Source: Coniferiporia sulphurascens (Eukaryota; Basidiomycota; Agaricomycetes; Hymenochaetales; Hymenochaetaceae). From it: a DNA stretch of 64,000 nucleotides. Below, piece after piece: positions 21,599-33,992 of the stretch. Numbering within the stretch: position 1 is the first letter of the stretch; each line of letters opens with the position of its first letter. The notes under the pieces were generated by a model. It searched no databases. It was not told the DNA's origin and saw only the letters and a program-made list of their open reading frames with translations. Where the stretch lies: positions 434,001-498,000 of the forward strand of contig NBBA01000004.1 in the NCBI GenBank assembly GCA_002794785.1, read 5' to 3'. The position numbers and the translations under genes are program-made.

Positions 21599-24500
21599 TC
21601 ACAGTCCATACCAAGAGCTACGCCCGCCGGGATTATGCAATCCCGTCTGCCCAATCTTCACTCGCCCCGTGACCATCTCATCCCCCGATTCAGGCGACTC
21701 AACGCGCTCCGATCCGAAGCTTATATCTATCGCGTCGATGAGTGGACTGCGCGACGCAGGACTTGGTGACGCTGCTAGCACTGCTTGGGGCGCGACGAGT
21801 GTCCCGGAACCGTTCACTCGTGGCGAGCCGCCACTCGTATTCCCGCTCCCGGAAGAGTGTGACTGCGACCGCAGCGTAGTGGTTGATGGAAGGGGCGAGA
21901 CGGGAAGAAACGCCTCCGCGTACCACTCGTACCAGACTTTATTTGCTCCCGTCAATCTCCAGAGATAGACACGCAGCTCGGAGTTACTCGGAAGGTACAA
22001 TGGTTCCTGTTGTGAGAAATTTGACTGTGTTCAGAGGGAAAATTTGCATTTTTACGCGTCTGCCTGACCTTGATCGGGAAGAAGCACGGGAACCAGCTGA
22101 GCATATCCTTCGAGATCGCGTCCTTGCGATCAGGGTGGATGCTCAATCCTATATTTTCGTATAATACGGCCTCGAAGTAGCCCGCGAAGCCATGAAGAAC
22201 GCCTGCGTGCGGAATTGCGAAGTCCAGTGACGAAGAGCGCACATTGTGGCTATTCGTAAGTGGCAGTCCTAGGCAAGACACCAATTAATAAGGGCCGTCA
22301 CGGGCAATAACTCCTATGCATTGTTATACCTCTAGCATCCAGTACCGCGTTTCTCCTCGGGTGCTCGAACTCCCAACACTGCTGAATACGGCCCTCGCAT
22401 CTACCCCCATGACATGTGCCGGGGTTTCCACCGAGGAAGCTTATCGCCTGGAGCATGACGACGTACGGCGTCTCAAGGCTTTTTTCTCTGTCTTTTTCTT
22501 TCGAGTCCTTGCTCCCTCCGGCCTCGTGATGGAGTTTTGCGGACTGAATAGGTGCGAGATACGCTGCATAAGAGGAGGGTATAGAGATGCCGCTGTCTGC
22601 ATAAGTAAATCAGTGTTAATAGTTTAGTGTTAGAAAAGCATAATGGCGGACTTTCCTTTCAAGAAGCGCATTGCACCGTCCAAGCATTCCGGGCTCAGCT
22701 CGTTATCGCCAAACGACCCCAAGAGCTCACTGATGAGGATATCAGCCTGCTCTGGCACCTCCAAATGGCGCATGTCGCCAAAAAGCACCGTAACCTTATC
22801 CTTCCACTCCGTTTGTTGTCGTTGTTGTAACCTACAATGGAAAAGTTGGTCCGCCATCAAGCATAACTACTTAACTATCCGCTTCACGGATACGGGCGGA
22901 CACGTACGTTACGTAGGCATTAGGATTTTTCTCGATAGCGTAGACTGTAACATTCCGCTTCGAACGCTCTATAGCTTTAAGCGAGCGAGCAACGAGAGGA
23001 CCGCGCCCGGCGCCCGCAACTGCCAGAACTCTTCAAGACGCCATTAGTTTTGCAATACAGTATCCAATATGCTCTCACTCACATCCGTTCATCCGCCGAG
23101 CGATCGGAAAGGGCTTTGAAAATTGCCTGTGAAAGGCTTAGCATGAAAGAAACGGAAGAACACGGTTGCGATTAACCTCTTCATATTTTTGGTACTTTAC
23201 CGGGTCACGCTCGAAATTCTCGTAGACCATGCTTGCAAGATGGTCTTGTAATGGCTATTACTCCAGTTCGATCAGCTCATGCTATCTTCCCTTCGAACAT
23301 GAGAGGGCCTACCTGCAACGGCATCTGCAAGAAGTCCTGATAACCTTGTGCGTAGTTCTCAAGCGTATTCGCTTCCTGCGTACGGCGCGTATGCGGCGCA
23401 CTTTTTTCCAAATAACGTATATAGTCGACGTATTTGTCCTCTGTACCGCGCGGATGTAAATGAGTACTCATTCCGGATAGTATTAGTGTCGGGTGACTCT
23501 GTCGATATTAAGATAGAAAATGAGAGAACTGACCGACTCTCCGACTAAACAACACTCACACGCATCATATTCTGGAGGAACGCCTGTGCGCCCTTAGGCA
23601 GCACGGGGTATCCTTTGGCATTAGGGATGAAGGTCGACGCAGGAAGGAATATATGCGAAACAGGCTCGGCGGTCCACCGCGCGAGGATCCCCTGCATAGA
23701 TGGGAGCGGAAGCGCCAAATCAAGCGCTGGGCACAATCAGTCACCAGAAAAAGGTGCCCAGGGAGACTAACCACACACCAAGAGTCAGACGTGGATTGTA
23801 CCCGCAAATCGTACGGATTGTGTCCCACGCTTCCCACGTCTCGCTCAGCTCGCCCAACGACGGCGCGACGTTCTTGCCCCTCCGCCCTGCGTGGTCATTC
23901 ATCGGGCTCGGAGGCACCGAAAAGACCGGACTCGTTCCAGGGGAGGAGAGCGAGAAACTCGACGACGGGGACCCAGGAACGGGCGTCTTGCGTGCAGATG
24001 AGAGGATTTCCGCGTTGTAGAGTGGGAGGCGGACGGCGAGCTGCGTGTAAAAGGACGTGTCAAGACATGCACGCAGGGCGCGTCCGTACGAGGCTGCATG
24101 CTCCCGCCCGTGCGGAGGCGGGAGGATGACAGTCGAGAGCCCGAGGTACGCAGCGTACGCAAGCTCCTGTTTCAGCGCGATTTCACAATCGTGTCGGAGC
24201 CAGTCGTCGGGGGAGTCTAGCTGGAGCCAATCAGAAATGATACCAATCACGCCCTCCGCCTCGTCTGAGATACATTCAGTAAACCATTTCTCCCACACAC
24301 TAGGTATGTTGCAAGCACTCACCTAAGCTCGTGAGATTGCATTCTTCCCTGAGGAAACTCGGGGCAGCCCTCCATCTCTCCCCTCGCGTTTCGAGCTCTT
24401 TCTCCTTCCTCGTCCTCTCCTCCTCGCCCTCTTCAAGGCCATCAAGGATGCCATCTGACTGAATGGAGCACATAGACTTCCACCTCTCCCTCCATTTCTC

Positions 24501-24665
24501 GTTAGCGATCGGAATGGCGACGCCGTCAAAGTGCTTTCGGCCATAAGTCTTGAGCTTGACCACGGGGGAGGAGAATCCCGAGCAATCGTCCTGCGCAGCC
24601 TTCGCGAGCTCTTCCGCAGTAATGAGACGCGTTATAGGGCTGCTTGCTGTCCATGAGTTCTCCAT
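21599..24665 (-). CDS. PRMT5: Type II protein arginine N-methyltransferase (PRMT5/Skb1/Hsl7)
   Basis: Multi-exon gene, all segments collinear with PRMT5. It dimethylates arginines symmetrically (histones, splicing factors) using S-adenosylmethionine. N-terminal TIM-barrel: [11 protein letters not shown] near 24500, [19 protein letters not shown] near 24120, [20 protein letters not shown] near 23600, [14 protein letters not shown] near 23320. SAM-binding motif [12 protein letters not shown] near 23000 followed by YAIEKNPNA. The double-Glu active loop [16 protein letters not shown] lies at about 22684-22731. The C-terminal barrel shows [20 protein letters not shown] near 22180 and ends [13 protein letters not shown]. 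Unusual: about 80 Ser/Pro-rich residues separate [13 protein letters not shown] from that terminal motif. The TIM barrel also carries a Ser/Pro insert ([15 protein letters not shown]). The start is taken as the ATG at 24665 (MENSWTASS); an upstream exon is possible because the frame is open further 5'. Confidence 0.9.
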
Positions 24666-26657
24666 TTCGCGTTTGCACGGGGTTGCATATAACGCGCGAG
24701 CGTCGGGCAATGGGATGAGGGGACGGGATGACCCTGCAGACGACGATCAGCATTGTGTATGTAATCGAGATGCGCTAGCTGCCGGCGGCACAGTGCTTAC
24801 GGCTGATCGTCGATCACTGCATCCACCGTCCGCTAGCTTTTTCACTCAAGCTCAAAGTTATCCGTGCATGAATGCTGAAACATGAATTAAACAACCAAAC
24901 GTCTTACGTCCCTCAAAACTTAAAGCCTCAGGTAATAGATCCCTTCCAACGTAAATTCCTCCGCCAATTGTCATCCACCACATTTTCTATAATTATACAA
25001 ACCCCGCACTAAAACAGATGCCCCCCGCCGCCCGGCCCATCTGAAAATAGCCGACTGCCCATCCAACGACCCCAGTTTCCTAGCGCCAAGTCTGTTAGAT
25101 CACCAGAGCTCCGCAGATTCACGCACTTTGCTCCGCCGGCGCCAACGCCTTGGGCCACTCACTGAGTCAGATCCCTCGATTCACCCCTCCCCCCCGATCC
25201 GCATAAGCTAACTTACCTAGCGACACTGCAGAACCTTCGGCACGTCGGTAAACGCTTTTCAAATCCATTCCCCCAAACCTCATTCTCCCCCTCGAATCGT
25301 CGCTCCCTTTACCGACCTCGTTGCAAATAAGGGGGACTCGCATGACATGGACTTCGAAGCCTACGCTAGCCAACTACCGGGAGACCCCTAGGTTCGTCAG
25401 TCATGTTTCAGCTCTGACCATGTGGGCCGAAAATGAAACCGTCCTCAAGGAAAAGTCAGTCGCCTACTCGAAACCAATGCGTATGGTAGTATCGGCCTAA
25501 TTCTCGACTAAAACGAGGGGTGCTCCAAGGAACGTGTATCCTTTCCCCCGGAGTCGTCTCGGGTCGTAATCACAAGAGAACCCATTCGTCTGCGTTGATG
25601 CCACCCGGCTGTTCTCTTTCGGCGACACTGGTCCGTATACTCGACTGAGTATACCCATCTTCCGCGAAAGTAGGACACTGTCTATTTGCATAAGCTTAGC
25701 CATCTCCTGGAGTGTTTCCTACAGCTGCTCGGAATGTTCTGGATACTACATCCTTGTTTTCCTGCTGTCACAGCGCCAAGTCTCCCCCACCACCTACGTG
25801 GAGGGGGGGGGACACAAACTCCAGCCGGCCTCGAACTCCTGTGGGAACCGAATCCTTACTCCGACTCTGAGTAAAGCTTTGTATGTGGCTTTCATATTCA
25901 CAACCTCATATAGTACTACAATGCATCAAATGAAATGAAATAATATACAGTTGCTGCTGAGCGACCACCGAGTTACAAAGACACTAGTACCGGCAGATAA
26001 AACTTAAGGTTCCCGAGATAAATAAAGGGTATGGCAAATTAAGACATACTATACGATAAATACATAGCACTAGCGCAAACGTATTGATCCAAACGCCGAC
26101 CCCCGCCTCAATAACTGTCATTTGAACGAAATCGCACTAAGCATATCATCGGGTCCGAATAGGGAGTTTCTTTATATTTTCCTTCAAATTCTCACCCAAG
26201 TGAACAATAAAGTTGGCTCCATAGCCGGGCGAAAGGGAGCGATTGACGGGACCCAGAGATCTACATGGGGTTTCCCTATTCTCTTATTTCGTTTCATCCC
26301 ATTGCACAAAGAGCCAAGGTCGGTCCCCCCTCCGACGAGGGCGAGGACGAGGCGAGGTGCAGTGGCACAATGAAAATACATGAACAATAGAGTCGAAACA
26401 AAATATCTCCAGACGCTCATTTACGATAAACCTGACTTTGGGCCCACCCTTCCTCGAGATCAAGTCGAGCATTGTTTTGTGCGTAGTGCTAGAGTACCTC
26501 CATTGTTTCATATTCCGCTTATGTCTTGTCTTATTCATTCCTCCATTCCTCAATATCAATTAACGCGCATGCACGTAGCAACCCAAACAACAAGTTTTTA
26601 TGACTGGCATACACAGAGGGCACGCCGCCAATCGGCAATCGGAAGTCTAGTGTACAG
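24666..26657. other. Intergenic region between PRMT5 and SDH3
   Basis: About 2 kb without a gene I can support. Short open frames on both strands lack recognisable similarity or splice structure. A run of nine G around 25803-25811 and several C-runs near 25190 are the only features that stand out. The first hundred bases may contain a 5' leader exon of PRMT5. Confidence 0.4.
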
Positions 26658-27506
26658 CTAAATGAAAAGGAGCCCAACAGTGGTGACAGCAGTCGCGCCG
26701 AGCATAGCGTATCCGGATACGTACGCGCCCTTCAACGTCAATACTGTAAACCAAATCGCATTAGCATTAGGTGCAAAGCATAGTGGCGCAAGGAAGATGA
26801 AGAAGGAAGAAGGGAAGGAAGGACGCACGTTTCCCGCTATCCCACGCAAGGTGACGAAGGCCGTTCCACGAGTGGTATGCGAAAGGCGCAGCGAGGATCG
26901 CCTTGCCGGCGTACTTGACGCTCTCAGGAAGGGCCGCAACGAGCTCTACGATGTCCGTGCTGCTGAACGGCGCGCCCGCAAGCGGGAACAGCACGTACGA
27001 GAGCGTGAAGCCGTAGAGCACTGACGATCCCATTATCGAGAAGCGGGGTTAGTGGATTTACAGTGCGAAAGAAAAACGGAGTAGGGGAGAGGGGACGCAC
27101 GGACGCTGAGCCCGGATCCAAATATACGGTTGGCGATGGAACCGATCCAGGTAATTTGGGGCTGGTAGATGGTGAAGTGCGGGCTCGAAGGGCGCTTCAT
27201 CCGTTGTGAGTCGAGGACGTCGCGTGCCTTCGAGTACGCAAGGAACTCGGTCTGAATTCCCCTAAGAGAAGTCAAGATATAAAGTCTTAGTTAGCAGCTT
27301 TCAAACAGTATTGGAGACAAAGAACGCACCGCTTAAGCACCAGACTCCGGAGGGCGGCCTGGTTGCGGAGTGCTGCGACCGCACGACAGCCTCATGAGTA
27401 CGCCTCGCCCATGACTTGTCGAGATTTTCGTCTACTCACCGAAGCTTGGCTGCAACGCAGCGCGTCTGAAGGCGGGCGCAAGGCCGACAAGGCGTGTGCT
27501 CATCAT
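26658..27506 (-). CDS. SDH3: Succinate dehydrogenase cytochrome b subunit (complex II membrane anchor)
   Basis: Model complement(join(26658..26743,26829..27020,27101..27261,27330..27372,27440..27506)), 182 residues; a 61 nt version of exon 2 (27330..27390) is equally in frame. Exon 1 is an Arg-rich mitochondrial targeting sequence (MMSTRLVGLAPAFRRAAL). The mature part shows the family signature RPSSPHFTIYQPQITW, then SIANRIFGSGLSVLLYGF with the Ser/Arg region that lines the ubiquinone site, the heme-ligand helix with HSWNGLRHLAWDSGK, and a final helix GYAMLGATAVTTVGLLFI. Three membrane helices in total, as expected. It anchors SDH1/SDH2 in the inner membrane and helps pass electrons to ubiquinone. 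Single copy in the window; nothing odd beyond the uncertain acceptor of intron 1. Confidence 0.92.
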
Positions 27507-28116
27507 ATTGTGGGCGGCGTTGGCGGCAGCGAGGGGCGGGTGGTGAGGGACTCTGCGGGGAGGCAGTCGGGAAATCACGGATGACGAACGTGAGCGACTG
27601 CCACACGTGACCTCGGCGAATGCGTGTGTTTTGCCGGACCGACCCGTTCACGTCCACCAGACTAACGTCTCAACCTTGAATTACAGTATGAGCTGATACT
27701 GACGTTTACTGTAGAATCTGGATGAACGGCGTCTCTGGCTGAATCTGCGAGTCCAATCACGAATTTGATCCCGTAATATTAATGCTGCTCTGAGCTCTCG
27801 TTGCTCTGTACCGCCAGTGCTGCCAATGTGCCGTCATGATGTTCCACCTCACTCATGTCATAACTTCATAAGTACTACGTCCTCTGCCTACCCTTCAATT
27901 CGTATTCTGTGCAGATACACTGGTCAAGTACTAATCAGCTGTAGTATTTGCAACCAGTACCGGGCGCTGCTTCACGGCCCTCCACCTTCTGCACCCGAAG
28001 CGCTGACCCCGCGAGTACATCGAAGGGAGCAAGCAGCTTCAAAACAATAACGCCTCCCCGGGGAGGAGCAGTGCATACAAGCTACTCTTGCCGACGTCCG
28101 TCGCCTTTATCGCGCA

Positions 28117-28154
28117 GGATTCGAGCCTGGAACGTCGCATAGGCCAATTCACCA
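28117..28154 (-). ncRNA. tRNA-like polymerase III box A/box B pair inside repeat copy 1
   Basis: Read on the minus strand, tggtgaattgg (box A-like, 28144-28154) is followed by ccaggctcgaatcctg (T-arm-like stem-loop containing box B ggctcgaatcc, 28117-28127). The spacing is too short for a complete tRNA, so this copy is a degenerate or deleted tRNA-like module. Confidence 0.35.
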
Positions 28155-29841
28155 AGGTGCAACCAACCCCTGCTGCTCCATGGCGGCCCGCGACGGTGCG
28201 GAAACAAACGTCCGCAGTCGCCTCCCGTCCTCGCACTGTGTCTTTTACACACATACAGTACGCACACACTTCTAGCGCCTCCTCTTCTCTTCCCTTCGCG
28301 ATCTTCGCCTCACGTATATTTCTTTATCTATGACGAATTGGAACGTCGCTCCTAACTTCTTACTCCCTTGATCTCGGTTTCCAATTTCGAATTTTGTTGA
28401 TTTTCCGACACCAGTACTTCGAATCTTTCGAACTGTCGCTTGTTTTATTGTTTACTACATGGTCTGGGTCTGCGGTCTCTTGACTCTTGCGCACCCCTCG
28501 TTTGAGAACTCCATGCCCTAGGCCTGTTCGTGTTCTGCCCGATTTCGCGAACCTGGCACGCGTGCACGTGTTTTATTTATTTACTATGGAGTTTTCCCTC
28601 GCCTTTTCGCCGTTATCTCCGTTCTTTGCGTTGGTCCGATTCCGGACTCGGACTCGGGACTTGGACTCGGACTTGGACGTTTCCTCCGTCCTCCGGCCGT
28701 GTAATATGCGGCGTACCGTTTTCGTCCCCGCTCCTGTCTGGATGCTGTACGTGCTCCCCCATTTTTTCGCGACCGAGCGTGCTTCGTTGTATCATGTTCT
28801 CCATTGATTGATTAATACGCATATATTCGCTACGTCCTCCACGTCAGCTGCATTCGTAGTCATGCCACTTGCAAAACAACAGCCTCTACTCACGCATACA
28901 CCCGCACCCACATGTAAGTACTTACGCATTCACGCATATACAGTACACACATAACACAGCCATCCATCCGAACGAGCGTACATGCCAATTTGGATCTGGT
29001 TCTGAACACGAAATTTGGTTCCGCACACGCCTCGAGGTCCTTGTGTCTCGCTATATGCTATGCCCGCCATGCCCACCCTATGCTCCACCTCGCCTACGCT
29101 CTACGTCCCCTAGGCCCGCCTGCCATTCGTGCCGACCGTTGTGCTAATCAGCGATCGCAGCCCAGCTGCGACGACTGAAACAGGGACTGTGGTCGGGCTG
29201 GGCTGTGGAGCAGCGCTTCTATGCACGTTTATATCTGTGCATACATGTATAATACACACACCCCGCCCCCTCTTTTCTTTACCTACCCCGCGCGCTGATC
29301 GACACGACTCGGGAGCGGTACCAGTCCATACAGTGCTTCCCCGCGCGTGCCGGACTCGGACATGAGCGCTGGAGCGGGTGGTGCAGGTCGGCTAGCGGCC
29401 AGCGGCCAGCGATACATATAAATCTAAATTTAAATGTGAATACACACTCACGGTAAGTACACATCAATAAACGTGTACGGGCGTAAGCGTAATCGTAAAA
29501 CGCACATATCAAAAAGTCTGGCCCCTTCGGCCAAATATTAATGTCAAGTGTCAAGTGTGGAGTCCATCGCCGACTCAGAAACTCGGAAATATGTACATAA
29601 GCACCCTCTTTTTTTATTTGCTCTGGATTCGATTCGGCGGCGCGCGGGGCGCGCCGGAGATCACAACTTAGTACAGACAATACTAGTAAGTACAGCCCCT
29701 GTGCCTCTCCTCGCGCTTTGCTATACGTACCCACTCACACTACGAAACGTCCCCCCCCCTCCACGTGGCCGCGTTCTTCGGGTCCGTTTACTTGTGTTTC
29801 AATCCGGTTTTAGTTTTGGTTTGGTGTTGGTGCCAGCGCTG

Positions 29842-29866
29842 GACTCGGACTCGGACTCGGACTTGG
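29842..29866 (+). repeat. (GACTCG)n microsatellite
   Basis: Four near-perfect hexamer units gactcg. The same motif recurs near 28645-28675, 36411-36428 and 39710-39731, which suggests a sequence preference for this hexamer in the island. Confidence 0.85.
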
Positions 29867-29943
29867 AGCGGGTGGGCTGAGGCGCTGGCGCTGAGTCACG
29901 GTTGAGCTGAGCTCTGTGCGCGTGATTGGTTTCTTAGTCAGAA

Positions 29944-29967
29944 GTGATAGTGATAGTGATAGTGATA
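29944..29967 (+). repeat. (GTGATA)4 microsatellite
   Basis: Four perfect copies of gtgata at the right end of repeat copy 1. The other copy has only one to two units, so the array expanded after duplication. Confidence 0.85.
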
Positions 29968-30115
29968 CACGCTTTTCGAAAACAAAAACAGATGCACTGC
30001 TCTTCTCTTCTCTTCGCATTAGTATTCGCATTCGCATTCGTGTGTGTATTTCGTACCGCTTGCGTCACGGCGTTTCGCCAAGTTTCCAGTGCCGCTAGTA
30101 CTCACAGCCTGAGCA

Positions 30116-32715
30116 TGTGGCCCCAGGGAAGGGCCGGGTCCGAGTCACTGGCAGCCCCGAACCAAACTCGAGTTGGTAACTCAGGCTTGTCCGACATAGG
30201 ACACACTTTCGCAGCCCCTAGGCCTCAGCGCCAATATTGCTATCAATGACAAGCGTTACGTGTCTGCCGTAGAAGTTGTGAAATCTAATCCGAGTCGGCG
30301 TCTCGGAGGTCGCGCGTGGGAGTACTAGTGAGGTCAGGAGGTGTGGGTCGCCGAGCTGGGTGGGTTTCGCCAGCCAATTTTTTTTTAGTTACGCGCTTCG
30401 TTTTCGCCGACTTTTGATTTCTTGATTTTTGATTTCGCGCTCATACGGTACTCATTCAGGGTGTTCGCCGAGTAGTGCCCAAGAGGCGCCGCTGATCCCG
30501 TTCGCCGAATTCGATGGTGTTCGTGATCCACGACTCGACTCGCCGACTCGTGGACTCGTGATTTGATTCCGTGGCGTAGATTTCGCGATTCATAAGCACT
30601 GTATTGCTATTAGGATTCGCAGAGGGGCTCGGCATGATCCGTTATTTGAATTGGTGAATTCATGATTCGCGCCGGAGGGGTCTCGTGGACAACCCAGGGA
30701 TGCCAGTGATGAACTGATGATTCACGAGATCGACCCCGTGAGTCATCCCCCCTACGCATTCGCATTCACAAAGCTTCGAATTCGCAGTCGTAGTCGTAGT
30801 CGGCGCGGTCATGTTCGGACTCAAGTTTTAAGTTTCAAGTTGGACGAATCCATTGTCCGGGAAACTCCGGCCGCACCCACACCCGCACCCACATCCGAGT
30901 CCGCATCCACATTCGTACGCGCTTTCCCTCACGAGTCAGCGTCCCTAGGCCTGCCGCACGTCGACCCAAATCGCAGGGGTTCGCAACTCAAACACGTATG
31001 CACCGCAAGAGAAACCGCAGCCGAAGCAAGTTAGACCCAAGCTAAACTAAAAACCCCCCCTTCCCTTCCCTTCCTTTCCCTTCCCCGCCGGCGGGCCCCG
31101 TCACCAACTTGAATATTAATGCTATCATGAACCATGAATCGTGAATCGTGATGTAATCCCGTTACCCGTTACCCGCTACCCGTGTCCGCAGTCGATACTA
31201 TAATAATGTCAAGTATAATTACTACTTATCACTGGCAGTACCACGGGGCCGGCGGAGGCTTTATGTTCGTCGAGACGTCACCTCATCCGCTGCATAGCAT
31301 AGTCCTACTCAGCCTGTACTTACCACTTACTCATTTGCTGTTTGACGTTTGACGTTTGATGTACAGGAATTCAGTAAAGCTAGCACGTACGGACAGAGGC
31401 GGCAGTGCTAGTACTACCGTCAAGGTGACTCGCGCATCAACATCAACAAACAAAACAAACAAACAAGAAGAAATTAAAGACAAAAAGGATACTACAGTAT
31501 CCATCCATCCGTCCGTCAAAGCGCCGAAACTCCGAGTCGACGACAACGTCAAAGTCCAAAGTCCAAAGTCCAACCATCCATTTATAATCGATAGCCTTCC
31601 TGCCAGTGAGTAACTAGTCAGCGACGTCACGCCGGTGAACAGAAGGCTCCGGCTTGTCAGGGAAACCCGGGTCCAAAACACGTCAGGGCAGGACAGGGAA
31701 GATCCCTTTCTCTCAGGCTGTAGCACGCAGTGACAACTGATATTACAATGGCAATCATGATTCATGATAGCGCTGGGAACCACTAGTACTAGCACTAGCA
31801 CTGTATTACGGTAATATCACAGTTACAGTTCGAAGGAACGGAATCGACCCCGATCCCGTTCCGTTCCTACAATTTGAAATTCCCTTATACTATACTATAT
31901 GTCAGCCTGTGTTTACTTCGCCACTACTGTAGATTTCATATACCACGAATCAAAAGTGAGTCAACAAGCTTAAGTACCACAACGACTACTACTACAAACC
32001 CAGTAACCCTCGCTACACATCACACACCCACACACACACCCGCACGCAAGCCAAAACGTACACGTATACATCCAAGATAAATTATATTATTCCTAGCGGT
32101 TGCGGTTACACATATATATACTTCGTTGCCTCGTTTTTTGTTTGTTTACGCGTGAAGACGCGAGGTATGAGGCGTGCATAATGGGGAAAAAGACATGAGT
32201 AAAAAGGAAGAAAAGAGAATCATGAGCGAGATGCAAGAAAGAAACCATAGGCTAGTTAGTCATATAAGAGGGCTTATGAAACGCGAACGGAAGGGAAAAA
32301 GAGAAAGAAAGAAAAAATAAAGGGAGCCCGAGCCAGATAAGGCCGCGCAGCAGCGCCGTTAATGGATATCTTACAAACGAAAACCGAGAAAAAAAGAATA
32401 ACTAAGAAACGGGGAGAAAGGGAAAAGAGACCAAGAAAAGGAGATAACCGAAAGGAGGAGACAGAAGAGAAGAGAAACCGAGAAGAGGATGAGGAGGGGT
32501 GTGTGAAGAGCAGAACAGATTATACCACATGTGTGCGCAATAGTCCCTGTCCGTGGATTATAAACAGAAGAGAAGAGAAGGAAGAAAGGGGGGAGGCGAA
32601 ACGAAAATAGAGCGGCCCCCCCTCGGAGGCGATAGAGGCATAAACAATACACCCTGCCGGTTAACAATTATTTTGAAGAGAGGGAGGTAGGGAGAGCGGC
32701 GCATATGCGCACGCC
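30116..32715. other. Low-coding tract left of the DUF6699-like gene
   Basis: No supported gene. The sequence contains many short directly repeated words (attcgtgaatcgtga, cgactcgccgactcg, tagtcgtagtcg), polypyrimidine runs near 31050-31090 and purine-rich runs at 32180-32480. Open frames here are low complexity and are not called. Confidence 0.5.
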
Positions 32716-33992
32716 TCACTGAGGCTTCGCGAACACAAGCTCGCAAACCCCGTCCGCGCGACACTCAACGCCCCAGAGCACCGTCCGGCCGCACAGGAAA
32801 TCCGATCTCCGGACGCCGGCGTCCCACTCGCGCTGCGACCCCAGCGCCTCACACCGCTTCTTGTACGCCTCCGCAACGCGTTTCTGCGTCGCGCTCCCCG
32901 CACCGAGCGCGTCCCACTCGCGACGCGACGCAGGCGTGCGCAGCGCAGCGTACACCGCATGCAGGACGTCGAGATTCGTCAACGCCGTACGCGCCGATTC
33001 TGACCCGTCCATGCTCACTGCACGTACTGCCCAGCCGGACGGAACGCCTGGTAACGTCGGCAGTGCGAGGTGAAGCTCGGGGACGAAGGGACGCGTTGCG
33101 GGGAGCGCAAGCGTATGCGCGGGAACGGGTGTGGGGAGCGTGCGTCGCCGTGTTAGGGAGGCGAGCAGCGAGCTGGAGGGCGGAGCGAGGATGTTGAGGT
33201 GTGACGGCGCGTGTGTAACGTCGTACAGCAGCGCCGGAGAGCGCGCCGTACACGCGAGGGCGCGGTGGACCTTCAGCGATGGTGCAAATGGCTGGGCGCC
33301 TGAAGCAGTGGGTTAACTCCGGCGTCGACAAGATGATATGACAAAAACAACGCACTAGGAGGGCCCTGCCATGTTGCGCGACGCGAAGCGTGGGGACGCT
33401 CCCTCACTGACGAGGGTAGCGCATGCTCGCGCGCATAGGGGTCCGCAGCGGCCGAGGCGATGTTCGCGGGGACGACGGAGGCAAAGTCCGGATGATGACG
33501 GCCGACTACGAGCGACGAAGCGCAGCGAAGAAAAGAGAAGAGCAAACCAAAAACCATGAGCAAGCAGTTCTAATGCCTCCGACACCGCGCGCGCGTCCCC
33601 ATCCGTCCGCCGTCCCTTCATTCGACCCGGTGCCGAAGCCGATGCCGAGACCGGGGTCGGCAGAAGGGAAGAGAAGAGGACGAGGAAGAGAGTGGGGAAA
33701 AGAGACAAGGAGACGTAGACTACTCACTGGAGCCGTGACGGCCGCGCTCGTGGCCATGTCCGTGCCCGTGGCTGCTACTGGGAGCGGGGACGGGCGGGTA
33801 GAGCGGCGCGCGTGCGTGCGCATGCGAGCTGGCGCTGCGGCGGTGAGACGAGCGCGGGGGGTCCGAGTATGCAGAGCCGAGCGGGACGGCGACGGGCCCT
33901 GCAAAGGAGCGGGAACGTTTGCGGCCAATGGGGTCATGGTGGGCATATGGGTGGCCATGCTCAGGCGCGACGCGACGGGATGTCGATATCAT
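32716..33992 (-). CDS. DUF6699-like fungal protein
   Basis: Model complement(join(32716..33299,33728..33992)), 282 residues. Exon 1 starts MISTSRRVAPEHGHPYA and is His/Ser/Pro-rich, with a GHGHGHERG run, and ends at a gtgagt donor in phase 1; exon 2 resumes in the same phase after cttcag. The C-terminal 190 residues contain LLYDVTHAPSHL, TNLDVLHAVYAALRTPASRREWD, and GVRRSDFLCGRTVLWGVE, the order and spacing I associate with DUF6699, a domain common in basidiomycetes with no known activity. The intron of 428 nt is far longer than the 50-70 nt usual here, so an extra exon may be missing. The gene is GC-rich and lies alone inside the repeat-rich tract. Confidence 0.6.

Larger units (their letters stand above)
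27690..30115 (+). repeat. 2.4 kb dispersed repeat, copy 1
   Basis: This stretch matches 43645-46065 in inverted orientation over its whole length, and part of it matches 47040-47935. Shared landmarks in order: the tRNA-like block near 28117-28154, tcttcccttcgcgatcttcgc near 28295, tactacatggtctgggtct near 28452, cgaccgagcgtgc near 28769, aaatttaaatgtgaa near 29427, and a Gly/Cys-rich gcgcgcggggcgcgcc block near 29641. I see no long open frame conserved between copies, no transposase or reverse transcriptase, and no clear terminal repeats, so it looks like a non-autonomous element. It begins about 185 bp upstream of the SDH3 start codon. Confidence 0.8.

Noticed and set aside
28040..30115. Idea that the dispersed repeat encodes a transposase or reverse transcriptase
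   Set aside because: No frame is conserved between the copies and no catalytic motif was seen; the open frames are short and low complexity.
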